A stretch of 64,000 nt of DNA from Flavobacteriales bacterium (lineage in GTDB: Bacteria; Bacteroidota; Bacteroidia; Flavobacteriales; UBA7312): NCBI GenBank assembly GCA_029248105.1, contig JAQWJZ010000030.1, forward strand, positions 62,001 to 126,000. The letters run 5' to 3'. How positions within the stretch are numbered: position 1 is the stretch's first letter; the number at the start of each line of letters is the position of its first letter. Positions 55,798 through 64,000 of this stretch are shown in pieces. The notes under the pieces were generated by a model. That model was not told the DNA's origin. It did not search any database and saw only the letters and a program-made list of their open reading frames with translations. The position numbers and the translations under genes were made by a program.

Positions 55798-57240
55798 ATG
55801 AAAACTGAAAATTACGATAACGAGTTATCCCTCTGGATAGAGAAAGAAAAAACAACATCTGAATTATCTAATGTTGTTAGCCGTTTAATTCTGGAGTGTT
55901 CTACTGAACTAGTTATGTTTAGAAACAGGATGACCCACTTAAGTATCAGTGAAATATTGAATCTTCATGATTATGCCGCTAAATTTGTTAAACAAAACAT
56001 TAGTGTGCATCAAACATTGCCATTAGCAAAAGCTATTTTAGAAATGGGCATCAAAAACACTAAAATAGATCTTGGGAAATTAGCCTATGAATGGAATAAA
56101 GAAAATAAATCCGATGACGAACTAAATAACTTTATTAAAGATAAGCTATCTATTTATAGCAATACTGATAATAACTTATCACCAAAAGATGTTATTCTTT
56201 ACGGTTTTGGTCGTATCGGTCGATTAGTAGCCAGAGAACTGTTCTTACAAGATAATGCTGGTGGTCAATTGAGACTGAGAGCCATTGTTACTCGAAGTAA
56301 TTCAGAAAAGGATATTACCAAAAGAGCTTCACTACTACGAACAGACTCTGTTCATGGTGTATTTACTGGAACAGTAAAGGAGGATTTTGAAAATAAAGCC
56401 TTGATTATTAATGGTCGTTCAGTAAAAATGATAGCGGCAAAGAGTCCTGATTCTATTGATTATACCGAATATGGAATCAATGACGCTTTAGTAATTGACA
56501 ATACGGGAGTATTTAGAGATAAAGAGGCTTTGAGCCTACATCTTAAATCAAAAGGTGTAGCTAAAGTTTTATTGACTGCTCCTGGAAAAGGTGTTCCTAA
56601 TATTGTCTTTGGCGTCAATCATAATGTAGATATTGACCATCAAGATATTTTTTCTGCTGCATCGTGTACCACCAATGCTATTACTCCAATATTAGAAGTC
56701 GTAGAAAAGAATTTAGGTGTCGTAAAAGGGCATTTAGAAACTATTCACGCTTATACCAACGACCAAAACCTAGTGGATAATATGCACAGCAAATACCGAA
56801 GAGGTCGTGCTGCAGCTTTGAATATGGTTATCACTGAAACAGGCGCTGGAAAAGCTGTTACTAAAGCAATACCATCATTAGAAAATAAATTAACATCTAG
56901 TGCAATTCGTGTTCCTACTCCCAATGGTTCATTAGCCATATTGAACTTAACAATAGAAAAAGAAACGACTTTAGAAGGTGTTAACAACTTAATCCACAAT
57001 GCCGCTTTTGACTCTGAATTGGTAGAGCAAATCCGCTTTTCAGTAAATAATGAACTCGTATCATCGGATATCGTTGGTGATAGTTGCCCTTCAATATATG
57101 ATAGTCCAGCAACACAAGTTTCAAATGATGGTAAATCTATTGTACTATACATATGGTACGATAATGAATACGGATATACCCGTCAAGTGCTTCGTCTAGC
57201 AAAACATATCGCTAAGGTGCGCAGAAATTGTTATTATTAA
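55798..57240 (+). CDS. Glyceraldehyde-3-phosphate dehydrogenase, long Bacteroidota form
   Basis: 480 residues, about 145 more than the common enzyme. The NAD site GFGRIGR starts at 136, and the catalytic Cys290 is in SAASCTTNAITP. The helical first 130 residues (ENYDNELSLWIEKEK... to ...KDKLSIY) are an extension seen in other Bacteroidota GAPDHs, of unknown function. It acts in glycolysis or gluconeogenesis; pckA at 60600 supports the latter in this region. It has a consensus promoter. The 192-aa membrane gene follows after three bases. Confidence 0.95.
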   Translation: MKTENYDNELSLWIEKEKTTSELSNVVSRLILECSTELVMFRNRMTHLSISEILNLHDYAAKFVKQNISVHQTLPLAKAILEMGIKNTKIDLGKLAYEWNKENKSDDELNNFIKDKLSIYSNTDNNLSPKDVILYGFGRIGRLVARELFLQDNAGGQLRLRAIVTRSNSEKDITKRASLLRTDSVHGVFTGTVKEDFENKALIINGRSVKMIAAKSPDSIDYTEYGINDALVIDNTGVFRDKEALSLHLKSKGVAKVLLTAPGKGVPNIVFGVNHNVDIDHQDIFSAASCTTNAITPILEVVEKNLGVVKGHLETIHAYTNDQNLVDNMHSKYRRGRAAALNMVITETGAGKAVTKAIPSLENKLTSSAIRVPTPNGSLAILNLTIEKETTLEGVNNLIHNAAFDSELVEQIRFSVNNELVSSDIVGDSCPSIYDSPATQVSNDGKSIVLYIWYDNEYGYTRQVLRLAKHIAKVRRNCYY

Positions 57241-57243
57241 TAT

Positions 57244-57822
57244 ATGCTATCTAATATTAACCTTAATCAGAAAGCTTTTATCCTATACAAATGGTTTAAC
57301 TCTCTGTTTTTAGGCCTTTCTATAGGTAGTGTGTTTACTATCTATGAACCTTTAGAACCATCGGTATATTCGCTTGGTGGTATCGTTTTAGCAGCTGCAA
57401 TGATAATTGTTGCTAAGTATTACTACAAAATTTTAAACGCCTATTACTTTTTTAGAATTTCTCTAGCTGTTGAAGTTATCGTATTGGCTATGCTAGTCGC
57501 TTTTTTGATTTTTTCTTATAGTTATCAAATAGCCCTTTTAATATACATTGGTTATCAGATAACTTTTGTCTTTGGCTCTTATTTGGTACGTGCCGAAACT
57601 TTAGTATTCAAAGAAGATAGTATGCTTACCAAAATAGATATGGCTAAACAAATTGGCTACCTAGTAGGTATGGCTGCCTCTTATACCTTTTACAAAAGCG
57701 TAGAGCACTTTGACCTATTGTCTGAAAAACAAGAACAAGTCTATTATATTCACTTTCTTTTAGTTGCTATTGAGCTAATGGTTATTATTTTACTCTGGAA
57801 AGCCTTTAATGATAAACGCTAA
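57244..57822 (+). CDS. Six-helix membrane protein, MFS-half-like
   Basis: 192 residues with about six hydrophobic segments (roughly at 12-30, 40-58, 62-90, 93-112, 130-150, 165-187). It resembles one half of a major-facilitator fold, with an RAETLVFKEDS loop in the middle, but has no second half and no strong motif. I do not recognise a family. It lies three bases after the GAPDH stop and one base before the trmN6-like gene, so it belongs to this operon. Confidence 0.75.
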   Translation: MLSNINLNQKAFILYKWFNSLFLGLSIGSVFTIYEPLEPSVYSLGGIVLAAAMIIVAKYYYKILNAYYFFRISLAVEVIVLAMLVAFLIFSYSYQIALLIYIGYQITFVFGSYLVRAETLVFKEDSMLTKIDMAKQIGYLVGMAASYTFYKSVEHFDLLSEKQEQVYYIHFLLVAIELMVIILLWKAFNDKR

Positions 57823-58524
57823 ATGACTTTTCATTTCAAATCGTTTAGCATTATTCAAGAGCAATCTGCTATGAAAGTGGGAACAGATGGAGTTTTACTT
57901 GGTGCTTGGGTAAATCCAACTTCATACCCACAAAAAATACTAGATATAGGCACAGGAACAGGCTTAATCGCTATAATGTTAGCGCAACGCTTTACTGATA
58001 GCCAAATACAAGCCATCGAAATTAATGAATTGGCAGCACAGGAAGCTGAGTTGAACGCACAGTCCTCACCATGGTCAGACAGAATTTCAGTAAAACATTG
58101 TTCACTACAGGATTATACTCATTCATCAAATTATGATTTGATTGTATGTAACCCACCCTATTTTAGAAACACTACCCAATCTCAAGACCTTGCTCGAGCA
58201 ACAGCCAGAAATAACGATAGTTTAAGTTTAGAGTATTTAATAGAGGCATGTCTTAATCTTTTAAATGAAAAAGGACAGCTTACTATTATTGTGCCAGTCG
58301 ATGAATATGAAAATATAAAAACAAAAGCCAAAAATGTAGGCTTTTACATTACTCAAATGTGTTGGGTGAAAGGAAATCATACTAGCCCAGTAAAACGCTT
58401 ACTAATTTCTCTAAGTAAGAAAAAAGTTCTCTTAAATGAATGCTATTTAACCATAGAAAACAGCCGACACAACTATACAGAGGACTATAACAAACTGTGT
58501 GAAGATTTTTATCTTAAGTTGTAA
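57823..58524 (+). CDS. tRNA1(Val)(A37)-N6-methyltransferase TrmN6-like
   Basis: 233 residues. SAM motif DIGTGTGLIAIMLA (about 41-54) and catalytic NPPYF at 110-114. The opening FHFKSFSIIQEQSAMKVGTDGVLLGAW is the TrmN6/YfiC signature. It methylates A37 of tRNA-Val1. It directly follows the membrane protein and its stop overlaps the saccharopine-dehydrogenase stop by 11 bases on the opposite strand. Confidence 0.92.
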   Translation: MTFHFKSFSIIQEQSAMKVGTDGVLLGAWVNPTSYPQKILDIGTGTGLIAIMLAQRFTDSQIQAIEINELAAQEAELNAQSSPWSDRISVKHCSLQDYTHSSNYDLIVCNPPYFRNTTQSQDLARATARNNDSLSLEYLIEACLNLLNEKGQLTIIVPVDEYENIKTKAKNVGFYITQMCWVKGNHTSPVKRLLISLSKKKVLLNECYLTIENSRHNYTEDYNKLCEDFYLKL

Positions 58525-59842
58525 ATTTTTCCTCTACAAAATCTATTCCAAATTCTTTTAATTTTTCGAGAACAGGCAAGTATATTTCTTTATCAATAGG
58601 TATCCTTACTCCCGTTAGAGAAATCTTACCATTTAGAATGAGTTCTGTAGCGATAGCTACCGGTAAACCTACTGTCATACTCATAGCGGTATGGGCTTGG
58701 TCTTTGCCTCTAAGAACCAAGGATGATTTTAAATGGTAGCTCTTCGCATTCAAGGTATAATCGAACAAATGCTGCATTACAATCATATCCTTATCATCGG
58801 ACTGCAAAGCCCATTTGTCTTCCAATAAATGTTGTAAAACTTGAGCAGGACTACCCTCCTCTAATCCTATCATTTTATCCTCAAACAAGCCTAGCCAAGC
58901 CAGTTTATCAAGTATGTTTTGGTCAACAGAAAAATAAGATTGTAATTTATCCTCTACACTCCTTACATCATCATACACTAAAAATGAATTGGTAAACTCT
59001 CTCCAAGTCATTTCTGACAAATTAGAAATTTTGAAAGAATCATCAGTCATGCCTAATTGCACAAAAACATCCCATGCTTCAGAAAAACCAGGTCTTCTTA
59101 GCGTTCCTCTAAACATAGTTGGAATATCCTTGAGGTTATAGGTTTCTCTGTAGGAAAGAGAATCTCTATTGGCGTAACCTTCAAATTGCCCCTCATCTAG
59201 AACTTCAATCAAATCTGTTCTACTGAATAATTTACCGTAAGGAATGTATTTAAGCTGTTTATTTCTTATGAATTGTGCTGTGCCCTGCCCTGCTAAAACC
59301 ACATTTCTAGGGTTCCAAGTAAACTTATAATTCCAAGGGTTGTTGTCGTATTCAGGGGCTACAAGTCCACCGCAGAAAGATTTGAAAAGTGTTATTTGAC
59401 CTCCTTGTTCTTGAATCTCATCAATGATTTTTTTTGCAGATAGGTGGTCTATTCCAGGATCTAAACCCATTTCATTAAGTAATAAGACCCCTTTTTCTTT
59501 AGCTTTTTCATCTAGAGTCTTTATTTGTTCAGACACATAAGATGCTGTAATCATATTTACACCTTGAATAACACAATCTTCAGCTAATAATACATGCATA
59601 CTTGCAGGTAACATAGACACGACTATATCAGCATCACGAATAGCATCATTACGTTGCTCGACATCAAAGACATCAAATTCTAAGGCTTTACCATTATGGT
59701 GGTTATTTACCTTTTGTAAAGCTAGATTATAATCATAATCAGCAACCGTAATTTGCCAATTATTAATATCTGATTTTTCTAGAAGGTAGTCTATTAAAGA
59801 TGTAGCGGACAATCCAGCACCAACAACCAATATTCGTTTCAT
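58514..59842 (-). CDS. Saccharopine-dehydrogenase-like (LYS9-type) oxidoreductase
   Basis: 442 residues. Rossmann motif VVGAGLSATSLIDYLL (about 5-20), VVSMLPASMHVLLAEDCV and the distal blocks EMGLDPGIDHLSAKKII and CGGLVAPEYDNNPWNYKFTWNP are typical of LYS9-type saccharopine dehydrogenase. Lysine-ketoglutarate reductase is not adjacent, so the pathway (lysine catabolism or a polyamine-related activity) is open. It is divergent from DUF423 with about 50 bases between starts. Confidence 0.9.
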   Translation of the reverse strand: MKRILVVGAGLSATSLIDYLLEKSDINNWQITVADYDYNLALQKVNNHHNGKALEFDVFDVEQRNDAIRDADIVVSMLPASMHVLLAEDCVIQGVNMITASYVSEQIKTLDEKAKEKGVLLLNEMGLDPGIDHLSAKKIIDEIQEQGGQITLFKSFCGGLVAPEYDNNPWNYKFTWNPRNVVLAGQGTAQFIRNKQLKYIPYGKLFSRTDLIEVLDEGQFEGYANRDSLSYRETYNLKDIPTMFRGTLRRPGFSEAWDVFVQLGMTDDSFKISNLSEMTWREFTNSFLVYDDVRSVEDKLQSYFSVDQNILDKLAWLGLFEDKMIGLEEGSPAQVLQHLLEDKWALQSDDKDMIVMQHLFDYTLNAKSYHLKSSLVLRGKDQAHTAMSMTVGLPVAIATELILNGKISLTGVRIPIDKEIYLPVLEKLKEFGIDFVEEKFTT

Positions 59843-59893
59843 ATCTTTATTTATTGAATGGCTAATATATGTAAATTAGCAGCAAATAAAATT

Positions 59894-60271
59894 ATGAACA
59901 AAAAGGTTATTTCAACAGCAGCTATTTTAGCAATACTAGCTATTATACTAGGAGCTTTTGGTGCACATACACTAAAAGATATAATTAGTGTTGATAAACT
60001 ATCTAGCTTCGAAACTGGAGTTAGATACCAAATGTATCAAGCCCTAGCACTCCTCATTATCGGCTTTAACTATGATAAACTAAAATTGAATTCGTTTATT
60101 ATCAGCCTAATTATAATAGGTATTATATGTTTTAGTTTTTCAATCTACTTTTTAAGCTTACAAGAATGGTTAAACTGGAATCTGTCTTTTCTAGGACCCA
60201 TTACTCCTATTGGAGGGGTTTTACTAATTATTGGGTGGCTAATGTTCTTAGTCAGAACTGTAAAGTCATAA
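59894..60271 (+). CDS. DUF423/TMEM256-family membrane protein
   Basis: 125 residues from the ATG at 59894; a longer frame from 59858 would start upstream of a possible -7 box (59872-59879). Four hydrophobic segments with the signature ILGAFGAHTLKD at the start and FETGVRYQMYQALALL, then GPITPIGGVLLIIGWL near the end. Function unknown; an inner-membrane protein. It is not coupled to neighbours. Confidence 0.9.
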   Translation: MNKKVISTAAILAILAIILGAFGAHTLKDIISVDKLSSFETGVRYQMYQALALLIIGFNYDKLKLNSFIISLIIIGIICFSFSIYFLSLQEWLNWNLSFLGPITPIGGVLLIIGWLMFLVRTVKS

Positions 60272-60599
60272 ATGCACTTGCTATAAAACTTGAGTTAATA
60301 TTAATATCAAATCTATAAAGACTTAACTTAGAGAGAAAGATTAATATAACATTCACATTTTATAGTGACACTTCCTATCAAAAAAATGTAAATACTCTAA
60401 ATTTCTACATTACACTTTTAATGCCGAACAATAGACATTTTAATAGCTATCAAAGTGTATTAAATACACCTTGTTTTTGATGTGAAAATTAAATTCTTAT
60501 CTAGTAATTAGGTTTTAAAAAATATCAAAATATAGTCATCTATTTTTTGTGAGTTAAGTATTAATTCTAATATTTGTCAGCCTAACTAATATCGTTGTT
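60272..60599 (+). other. Non-coding region upstream of pckA with a palindrome
   Basis: This 328 bp stretch has no gene or tRNA. It holds one clear regulatory-looking element, the near-palindrome at 60451-60473, and a weak promoter-like TAATATTTG about 35 bases before the pckA start. Confidence 0.6.
60451..60473. promoter_or_regulatory. 23-bp near-palindrome upstream of pckA
   Basis: CAAaGTGTATT-A-AATACACcTTG. Eleven-base arms with one mismatch around a central A, a typical footprint for a dimeric regulator. It is about 127 bases upstream of the pckA start. Confidence 0.55.
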
Positions 60600-62186
60600 A
60601 TGAATAATGAATTAAAAAGTTTAGGTCTTTTCGATGTTACTGCGCATTGGAATCTTTCACCCCAAAAATTAGCTCAACTATCACTGGACAAGAATCAAGC
60701 TAAACTAGCTAAATCTGGTGCTATATCTGTCAATACAGGAGAATTCACAGGCCGTTCACCCAAAGATAGATTTGTAGTGAAGGATAGCATAACCGAAAAT
60801 TCGGTCTGGTGGGGTGAAGTAAATATTCCTTTTAGTCCTGAAAAATATAACAAACTATATAATAAAGTAACTTCTTACCTCAAAGGAAAAGAAGTATTTG
60901 TTAGGGATGTGTATGCATGCGCTGACGATGATTTTAGACTTAATATCAGAGTAGTTAATGAATACCCATGGTCGAATATGTTTGCCTACAATATGTTCTT
61001 AAGACCTACCGACGATGAGTTAAGTAACTTCCAAGCAGATTGGACAATCTTAAATGTACCGTCATTTATGGCAAATGCTGAAGAAGATGGCACTCGTCAA
61101 CATAATTTTGCAATCATCAATTTTACAGAAAAAAATATATTAATTGGTGGCACAGGATATACAGGTGAAATTAAAAAGGGCATTTTCTCCGTATTGAATT
61201 TTATTTTACCTCATGAGAAAAATGTATTGTCTATGCACTGCTCTGCCAATGTCGGTAATGATGGTGATACTGCTGTCTTTTTCGGACTTTCTGGAACAGG
61301 AAAAACTACCCTTTCTGCCGACCCTAACAGAAAATTGATTGGTGATGATGAACACGGCTGGAGTGATGACAGTGTATTTAACTTCGAAGGGGGTTGTTAC
61401 GCTAAATGTATAGACCTTACTGCTGAAAAAGAACCCGATATTTTTGCTGCTATTAAAGAGGGCGCATTATTAGAAAATATCATATTCAAAGAAGGTACTA
61501 ACGAAGTGGACTTTGAAGACAGTACAATTACTGAAAATACAAGAGTAAGTTATCCTATTCATTACATTAAAAATACTGCAACTCCTTCGGTTGGTAATGC
61601 TCCAAAAAATATTTTCTTTTTGACTTGTGATGCTTTTGGTGTTTTACCTCCAATAGCTAAACTTAGTACTGGGCAAGCCATGTACCACTTTATTTCTGGC
61701 TATACGGCTAAGGTAGCAGGAACTGAAGAAGGTATTACTGAGCCAAGCACTACTTTTTCTGCTTGTTTTGGCGCTCCTTTTTTACCCTTACACCCTACCC
61801 GATACGCTGAATTACTAGGAGAAAAGATGGAAAGTAGTAATGTCAATGTATGGCTAGTCAATACAGGTTGGTCAGGCGGATCATACGGAGTGGGCGCACG
61901 ATTAAGCTTAAAATATACCCGTTCACTAATAACGGCTGTTCTAGAGGGTGATTTGAATAATGTCGAATACTCCACACATGAAATATTTGGACTTGCAATG
62001 CCAACTGAATGTAAAAATGTCCCATCAGAAATATTAAGCCCAAAGAATACATGGGAAGATAAAAGTGCTTACGATTCAAAAGCCAACGAGTTAGCACAAG
62101 CTTTTAATTCTAATTTTGATAAATATTCAGACTTTGCTAGTCAAGAGATGCTTGATAGTGCTCCGAAGCTAAAAGTTCTATCATAA
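60600..62186 (+). CDS. pckA: ATP-dependent phosphoenolpyruvate carboxykinase
   Basis: 528 residues. NTGEFTGRSPKDRF near the start, the kinase-1a P-loop GLSGTGKTTLS (about 235-245), kinase-2 region LIGDDEHGW, and late VNTGWSGGSYGVG. It decarboxylates oxaloacetate to phosphoenolpyruvate with ATP, the first step of gluconeogenesis. It forms a single-gene unit with a strong terminator and a palindromic site upstream, suggesting carbon-dependent control. Confidence 0.97.
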   Translation: MNNELKSLGLFDVTAHWNLSPQKLAQLSLDKNQAKLAKSGAISVNTGEFTGRSPKDRFVVKDSITENSVWWGEVNIPFSPEKYNKLYNKVTSYLKGKEVFVRDVYACADDDFRLNIRVVNEYPWSNMFAYNMFLRPTDDELSNFQADWTILNVPSFMANAEEDGTRQHNFAIINFTEKNILIGGTGYTGEIKKGIFSVLNFILPHEKNVLSMHCSANVGNDGDTAVFFGLSGTGKTTLSADPNRKLIGDDEHGWSDDSVFNFEGGCYAKCIDLTAEKEPDIFAAIKEGALLENIIFKEGTNEVDFEDSTITENTRVSYPIHYIKNTATPSVGNAPKNIFFLTCDAFGVLPPIAKLSTGQAMYHFISGYTAKVAGTEEGITEPSTTFSACFGAPFLPLHPTRYAELLGEKMESSNVNVWLVNTGWSGGSYGVGARLSLKYTRSLITAVLEGDLNNVEYSTHEIFGLAMPTECKNVPSEILSPKNTWEDKSAYDSKANELAQAFNSNFDKYSDFASQEMLDSAPKLKVLS

Positions 62187-62202
62187 AGAAAAACCAAATC
62201 AT

Positions 62203-62235
62203 AAAAAAACCCATTCGTATGAATGGGTTTTTTTT
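62203..62235. terminator. Bidirectional terminator between pckA and rpmE2
   Basis: Stem AAAAACCCATTC / GAATGGGTTTTT (ends 62216 and from 62221) with loop GTAT, A-run before and T-run after, so it serves both converging genes. Confidence 0.93.
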
Positions 62236-62251
62236 GTGGAATAAACTCTCG

Positions 62252-62506
62252 TTATTTAGAAAACTTAGAGTATTTATTCTTGAACTTATCGATACGACCA
62301 GCCGTATCAACTAATTTCATTTTTCCAGTATAATAAGGATGAGAATCTGAAGAGATTTCCATTTTAATTAATGGATATTCGTTACCATCTTCCCACTTGA
62401 TAGTCTCTTTGGTATTAGCTGTAGATTTAGTTAATACAGTGAAACCCGTTGAGATGTCTTGCAATACAACGTGTCTATAATTTTCTGGGTGTATACCTTT
62501 TTTCAT
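62252..62506 (-). CDS. rpmE2: 50S ribosomal protein L31 type B
   Basis: 84 residues from the ATG at 62506 ([17 protein letters not shown]). A longer frame from 62539 starts inside the promoter. The type B features are the HPENYR start, [10 protein letters not shown] and absence of the four zinc cysteines of type A. It is a single-gene unit with an excellent promoter. Type B proteins replace zinc-binding L31 under zinc shortage in some bacteria. Whether this genome has a type A copy cannot be seen here. Confidence 0.95.
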   Translation of the reverse strand: MKKGIHPENYRHVVLQDISTGFTVLTKSTANTKETIKWEDGNEYPLIKMEISSDSHPYYTGKMKLVDTAGRIDKFKNKYSKFSK

Positions 62507-62526
62507 TATTCTAATAATTTGGAGTG

Positions 62527-62556
62527 CAAATATAAACACTTATCACAAACTAGCAA
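62527..62556 (-). promoter_or_regulatory. Consensus promoter of rpmE2 (TTG-N19-TATATTTG)
   Basis: On the minus strand TATATTTG (plus 62527-62534) is preceded, after 19 bases, by TTG (plus 62554-62556). The ATG is about 21 bases downstream. Confidence 0.8.
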
Positions 62557-62608
62557 ACCCACAATTATTTAATTTACTATACTATAAATTCCAAGTAGTC
62601 GTTTATGC

Positions 62609-62616
62609 TATATTTG
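62609..62616 (+). promoter_or_regulatory. -7 element (TATATTTG) of the beta-helix lipoprotein
   Basis: Exact TAnnTTTG seven bases before the ATG at 62624. No TTG at the consensus spacing. Confidence 0.5.
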
Positions 62617-62623
62617 CATCTCT

Positions 62624-64000
62624 ATGACAACAAGAAATCTTTTGATAGCTATTCTTATCTGCTTAGGCTTTAGTGCTTGTAGAAAAGACTTTTTTGCAGA
62701 TAGTGGTCCTGGATCATTATCTTTCTCTAATGACTCCATTCTTTTTGATACAGTCTTTACTAGTATCGGAAGTGCTACGAAAAAATTCATCGTTTATAAT
62801 AACAATTCTAACCCTGTTACTATTGAGAGCATTCGTCTAGCACAAAATAATACTTCTAATGTTTATAGAATTAATGTGGATGGTATGCCCATAGATCAAA
62901 GCCAAAACATTAAACTCGCTGCCCAGGATAGTCTTTTTGTATTTATTGAAGTGACAGTAAACCCCAATAATGAAAACACACCCTATATCGTAACTAATGA
63001 TCTAGAATTTACAACAAATGGTAAGAAGCAAAATATAAGTCTAGTAGCTTATGGTCAAAATGCTAATTTTTATACACCCAATGACAATCTATTTATTAGT
63101 GATTCTGATACTATTAATTTTCGTTACCACTCTATCTCACAAAATACAACATGGACTAACGACAAGCCCCATGTTATTTATGGCTATGTCATTGTTGAAC
63201 CCAACGCAACCCTTAGCATTGAAGAAGGTGCTCAAATTTATTGCCACGCCAATTCTGCTCTTATAATTGGCAATCCAATACTAGCCAATAACAATGGTGG
63301 AACTCTTAATGTAAATGGTACATTAGGCAATGAAGTTGTTTTTCAAGGAGATAGATTAGAGCAATGGTATCAGGATGCGCCCGGTCAATGGAGCCAGATA
63401 TGGTTAGCTCCTGGAAGTGTCAATAATAATATCAATTATGCTATTATAAGAAATGGAACTGTAGGAATCAAAATAGATACCCTTGGGCCATCTTCTGAAC
63501 CAACTCTAAAAGTAAACAATACCATCATAGAGAACATGAGTGATATTGGTCTTTTTGCTCAAGGCAGCTATGTAACAGGATACAATAATGTTATTAAAAA
63601 TTGTGGACGTTATAACCTAGTACTCAATATTGGTGGTCGTTATCGCTTTAATCACTGCACTTTTGCCAACTATTACAGTTATGGTAGTAGAAATACACCT
63701 GTTCTACTTATGAATAACTACTACGAAGATATCAATGAAAACATACAGACAAGAGCGTTAACCGAAGCTGATTTTACTAATTGTATCATTGATGGAAGTG
63801 CTGCCCATGAAATAGAATTACAGAATAATTCGAATAGCGAATTTAACTATCTGTTTGATCATTGTTTGATTAAACTCCACCCCGACTCTTCACTCTATAA
63901 TTTAACTCAAATAAACAGCCTTAAAATCAATAGTGGATCATATATTTTTGTAAACCCTCAAGAGCAAGACTTTCAATTGAGAGATAACTCTATCGCAATT
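62624..64000 (+). CDS. Parallel beta-helix lipoprotein (3' end outside the window)
   Basis: 459 codons are open from the ATG at 62624 to the window end, with no stop. A lipoprotein signal ends at Cys19 (ICLGFSAC). Residues about 30-145 form an immunoglobulin-like beta domain (ILFDTVFTSIGSATKKFIVYNN). Then comes a right-handed parallel beta-helix-like region of repeated turns such as GTLNVNGTLGNEVVF, VGIKIDTLGPSSEPT, LFAQGSYVTGYNNVI and FNHCTFANYYSYG. This architecture is common for Bacteroidota surface lipoproteins with unknown ligand. The gene is incomplete here. Confidence 0.8.
   Translation, partial: MTTRNLLIAILICLGFSACRKDFFADSGPGSLSFSNDSILFDTVFTSIGSATKKFIVYNNNSNPVTIESIRLAQNNTSNVYRINVDGMPIDQSQNIKLAAQDSLFVFIEVTVNPNNENTPYIVTNDLEFTTNGKKQNISLVAYGQNANFYTPNDNLFISDSDTINFRYHSISQNTTWTNDKPHVIYGYVIVEPNATLSIEEGAQIYCHANSALIIGNPILANNNGGTLNVNGTLGNEVVFQGDRLEQWYQDAPGQWSQIWLAPGSVNNNINYAIIRNGTVGIKIDTLGPSSEPTLKVNNTIIENMSDIGLFAQGSYVTGYNNVIKNCGRYNLVLNIGGRYRFNHCTFANYYSYGSRNTPVLLMNNYYEDINENIQTRALTEADFTNCIIDGSAAHEIELQNNSNSEFNYLFDHCLIKLHPDSSLYNLTQINSLKINSGSYIFVNPQEQDFQLRDNSIAI

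Noticed and set aside
63051-63266. 71-codon plus-strand frame
   Set aside because: It overlaps the beta-helix lipoprotein in another frame; the long frame has a lipobox and promoter box.

Overview
The window is AT-rich, densely packed chromosome from a member of the Bacteroidota, most likely a marine-type Flavobacteriales. Evidence for this includes Bacteroidota-type promoters (TTG-N18/19-TAnnTTTG), the bamD-rpoZ-coaBC-DUF4835-recN cluster, a Bacteroidota-style omega subunit, a DUF4369/TlpA thioredoxin protein, a serine-palmitoyltransferase-like enzyme, a long GAPDH with an N-terminal extension, and lipoprotein signals. I cannot name the genus. No tRNA, rRNA, CRISPR, phage, transposase or integrase was found.

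Layout. 1-3057 (minus): the 5' part of an OmpA-type envelope protein, a thioredoxin-fold protein and a DMT transporter. 3119-11583 (plus): yaaA, a 490 bp AT-rich gap, a 66-aa protein, a DEAD-box helicase, typA, an HI0933-type flavoprotein, an Uup-type ABC-F protein and a decayed M48 peptidase. 11781-18345 (minus): TPR protein, M16 protease, gyrA. 18525-21095 (plus): clpC behind two palindromes. 21150-26942 (minus): fabI, recN, DUF4835, coaBC, rpoZ, bamD. 27072-28313 (plus): the SPT-like enzyme. 28310-32581 (minus): dapA, DUF6913, ligA, prmC. 32613-35995 (plus): ribD, DMT transporter, YigZ/IMPACT, M42-like peptidase. 35985-37959 (minus): aquaporin, thioesterase, SPFH protein. 38088-44281 (plus): split 5'-nucleotidase, dnaA, LMW-PTP, RsmI-like methylase, START-like protein, LptF/G permease. 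44278-45963 (minus): ettA. 46050-47314 (plus): interrupted tag, peroxiredoxin. 47381-55671 (minus): DUF2141, a duplicated-domain lipoprotein, rhlE, phosphohexomutase, mltG, seven-heme TPR lipoprotein, GNAT, dapF. 55798-58524 (plus): GAPDH, membrane protein, trmN6-like methylase. 58514-59842 (minus): saccharopine-dehydrogenase-like. 59894-62186 (plus): DUF423, pckA. 62252-62506 (minus): rpmE2. 62624-64000 (plus): start of a beta-helix lipoprotein.

Together these are mostly housekeeping functions: replication and repair (dnaA, gyrA, ligA, recN), translation and ribosome function (typA, ettA, prmC, rpmE2), envelope building (bamD, lptF/G, mltG, dapA, dapF, fabI, SPT) and central carbon flow (GAPDH, pckA). 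I see no clear undescribed multi-gene system.

The most informative departures are a tag gene broken by TGA at a conserved Trp codon, a residual M48 peptidase tail with its own promoter-like box, palindromes upstream of clpC and pckA, a structured rhlE leader, a seven-heme TPR lipoprotein inside a cell-wall operon, a lipoprotein with a duplicated YCII-like fold, and four convergent gene pairs whose ends overlap. Domain and residue positions were counted by hand and should be read as approximate.
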